Assembly (NCBI GenBank): GCA_013694835.1
Contig: JACDBP010000214.1
Coordinates: 1 to 6,659 of the forward strand
Reading direction: 5' to 3'
DNA from: Chloroflexota bacterium
Lineage (GTDB): Bacteria > Chloroflexota > Limnocylindria > Limnocylindrales > CSP1-4
DNA length: 6,659 bases
Of the stretch, positions 5,887 through 6,659 are shown piece by piece (within the stretch, counting starts at the first letter, position 1; every line of letters starts with the position of its first letter). Below the pieces are notes generated by a model. It searched no databases and was not told the origin of the DNA. It saw only the letters and a program-made list of their open reading frames with translations. The position numbers were made by a program, and so were the translations under genes.

Positions 5887-6659
5887 TCAGCTCAGGTCGA
5901 CGAAGACGTTCTTCGTCTCGGTGTAGAGGTCCAACGCGTGCATCCCGAGCTCGCGTCCCATCCCGGACATCTTGTAGCCGCCGAACGGGGCCTCCGTGTG
6001 GACGCTGGCGTTGGTGTTCACCGAGAGCACCCCGGCGCGCACCGCCTTGGCGACCCGCAGGCCGCGCGCCAGGTCCCGAGTCCAGATCGAGCCCGACAGC
6101 CCATACGGCGTGTCGTTCGCGAGCCGGATCGCCTCGGCCTCGTCCTCGAAGGGGATGACCGTCACGACGGGCCCGAAGATCTCCTCCTGGACGATCGTCA
6201 TGTCGCTCCGGCAGGCGTCGAAGATCGTCGGCGACAGGAACGCACCCTGGTCGAAGATCGGGCCGTCCGGCGCCGACCCACCGAGCACGAGTCGCGCGCC
6301 TTCGGCCACGCCGGCCTCGATGTACGAGAGCACCCGCTCGCGCTGTCGCTCGGAGACCAGCGAGCCGACCTGGGTCCGGTCGTCCGTCGGGTCGCCCACG
6401 ACGACCTTGCGCGTCGCCTCGGTGAACAGCTCCACGACCCGTTCGTGCACGGATCGCGCGACGAAGATCCGCGATCGCGCGCAGCAGTCCTGCCCGGCAT
6501 TGTCGAAGACGGCGTACGGCGACTCAGCAGCGAAGCGCTCCAGGTCCGCATCCGCGAACACGATGTTGGGCGACTTGCCGCCGAGCTCCAGGGAGACCTT
6601 CTTCACGTTGCCTGCGGCCAGCCGCATGATCTCCTGGCCGGTCGTGGTCTCGCCGGTGA
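5887..6659 (-). CDS. NAD(P)-dependent aldehyde dehydrogenase, N-terminal half outside window
   Basis: This is the C-terminal half of an aldehyde dehydrogenase that oxidises an aldehyde to its carboxylate with NAD(P)+. The frame stays open to the right edge and reads TGETTTGQEIM just before the ATG at 6627-6625, which matches the family's conserved FTGS-TG segment. That ATG is therefore internal. About 257 of the usual 480-500 residues are visible. Counting from that ATG, the general-base glutamate is Glu14 in LELGGKSPN and the catalytic cysteine is Cys48 in NAGQDCCARSR. EEIFGPVV, the NDTPYGLSGS block and the C-terminal EAPFGGYKMSGMGRELG are also intact. Substrate is not predictable from this half. 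The F420-type gene starts 15 nt after its stop, suggesting a shared redox or aldehyde-detoxification role. Confidence 0.95.
   Translation of the reverse strand, partial: TGETTTGQEIMRLAAGNVKKVSLELGGKSPNIVFADADLERFAAESPYAVFDNAGQDCCARSRIFVARSVHERVVELFTEATRKVVVGDPTDDRTQVGSLVSERQRERVLSYIEAGVAEGARLVLGGSAPDGPIFDQGAFLSPTIFDACRSDMTIVQEEIFGPVVTVIPFEDEAEAIRLANDTPYGLSGSIWTRDLARGLRVAKAVRAGVLSVNTNASVHTEAPFGGYKMSGMGRELGMHALDLYTETKNVFVDLS

Overview
The window is a GC-rich (roughly 70%), densely packed bacterial chromosomal segment with nine protein-coding loci and no RNA genes, mobile elements or CRISPR arrays. Several features fit a high-GC Chloroflexota (soil or freshwater type) or Actinobacteria-like organism: purK placed before purE, a deazaflavin (F420)-dependent nitroreductase-family protein, GTG/TTG starts, apparent leaderless promoters (TANNNT, 7 nt, then ATG/GTG), and a secreted FlgD-Ig/amidase fusion. 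I lean towards Chloroflexota, but the sequence alone does not settle this.

Layout, left to right. (1) Plus strand 1-1534: the 3' part of purK, overlapping purE by 4 nt. Together they encode the two-step conversion of AIR to CAIR in purine synthesis. (2) Minus strand 1570-1956: a four-helix DoxX-family membrane protein, convergent with purE. (3) Plus strand 2021-3117: a three-helix membrane protein of unknown function followed 8 nt later by a zinc-ribbon NUDIX hydrolase. This pair is probably one transcript from a leaderless promoter. (4) Minus strand 3099-3604: a GNAT acetyltransferase broken by a one-base frameshift. Its 3' end overlaps the NUDIX gene by 19 nt. (5) Positions 3605-3811: a 207-bp divergent intergenic region with a perfect 14-bp palindrome and a second leaderless-type promoter. 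(6) Plus strand 3812-5404: a secreted three-part protein with a FlgD-like Ig domain, an N-acetylmuramoyl-L-alanine amidase-like domain and a C-terminal Ig/CARDB-like domain. (7) Minus strand 5443-6659: an aldehyde dehydrogenase, cut by the right edge of the window, followed 15 nt later by the F420-type nitroreductase-family protein.

Most of the window is ordinary housekeeping and accessory metabolism. The purKE pair works in one pathway, and the ALDH/F420-protein pair probably acts in one redox or detoxification unit. The most unusual item is the amidase-like protein. The third zinc-ligand histidine of the Amidase_3 fold is replaced by Met235, a Cys-His-Cys cluster follows a few residues later, and a dockerin/EF-hand-like calcium loop is inserted just upstream. 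The other three hallmark positions (His151, Glu165, Glu319) are intact. I found no convincing multi-gene novel system.
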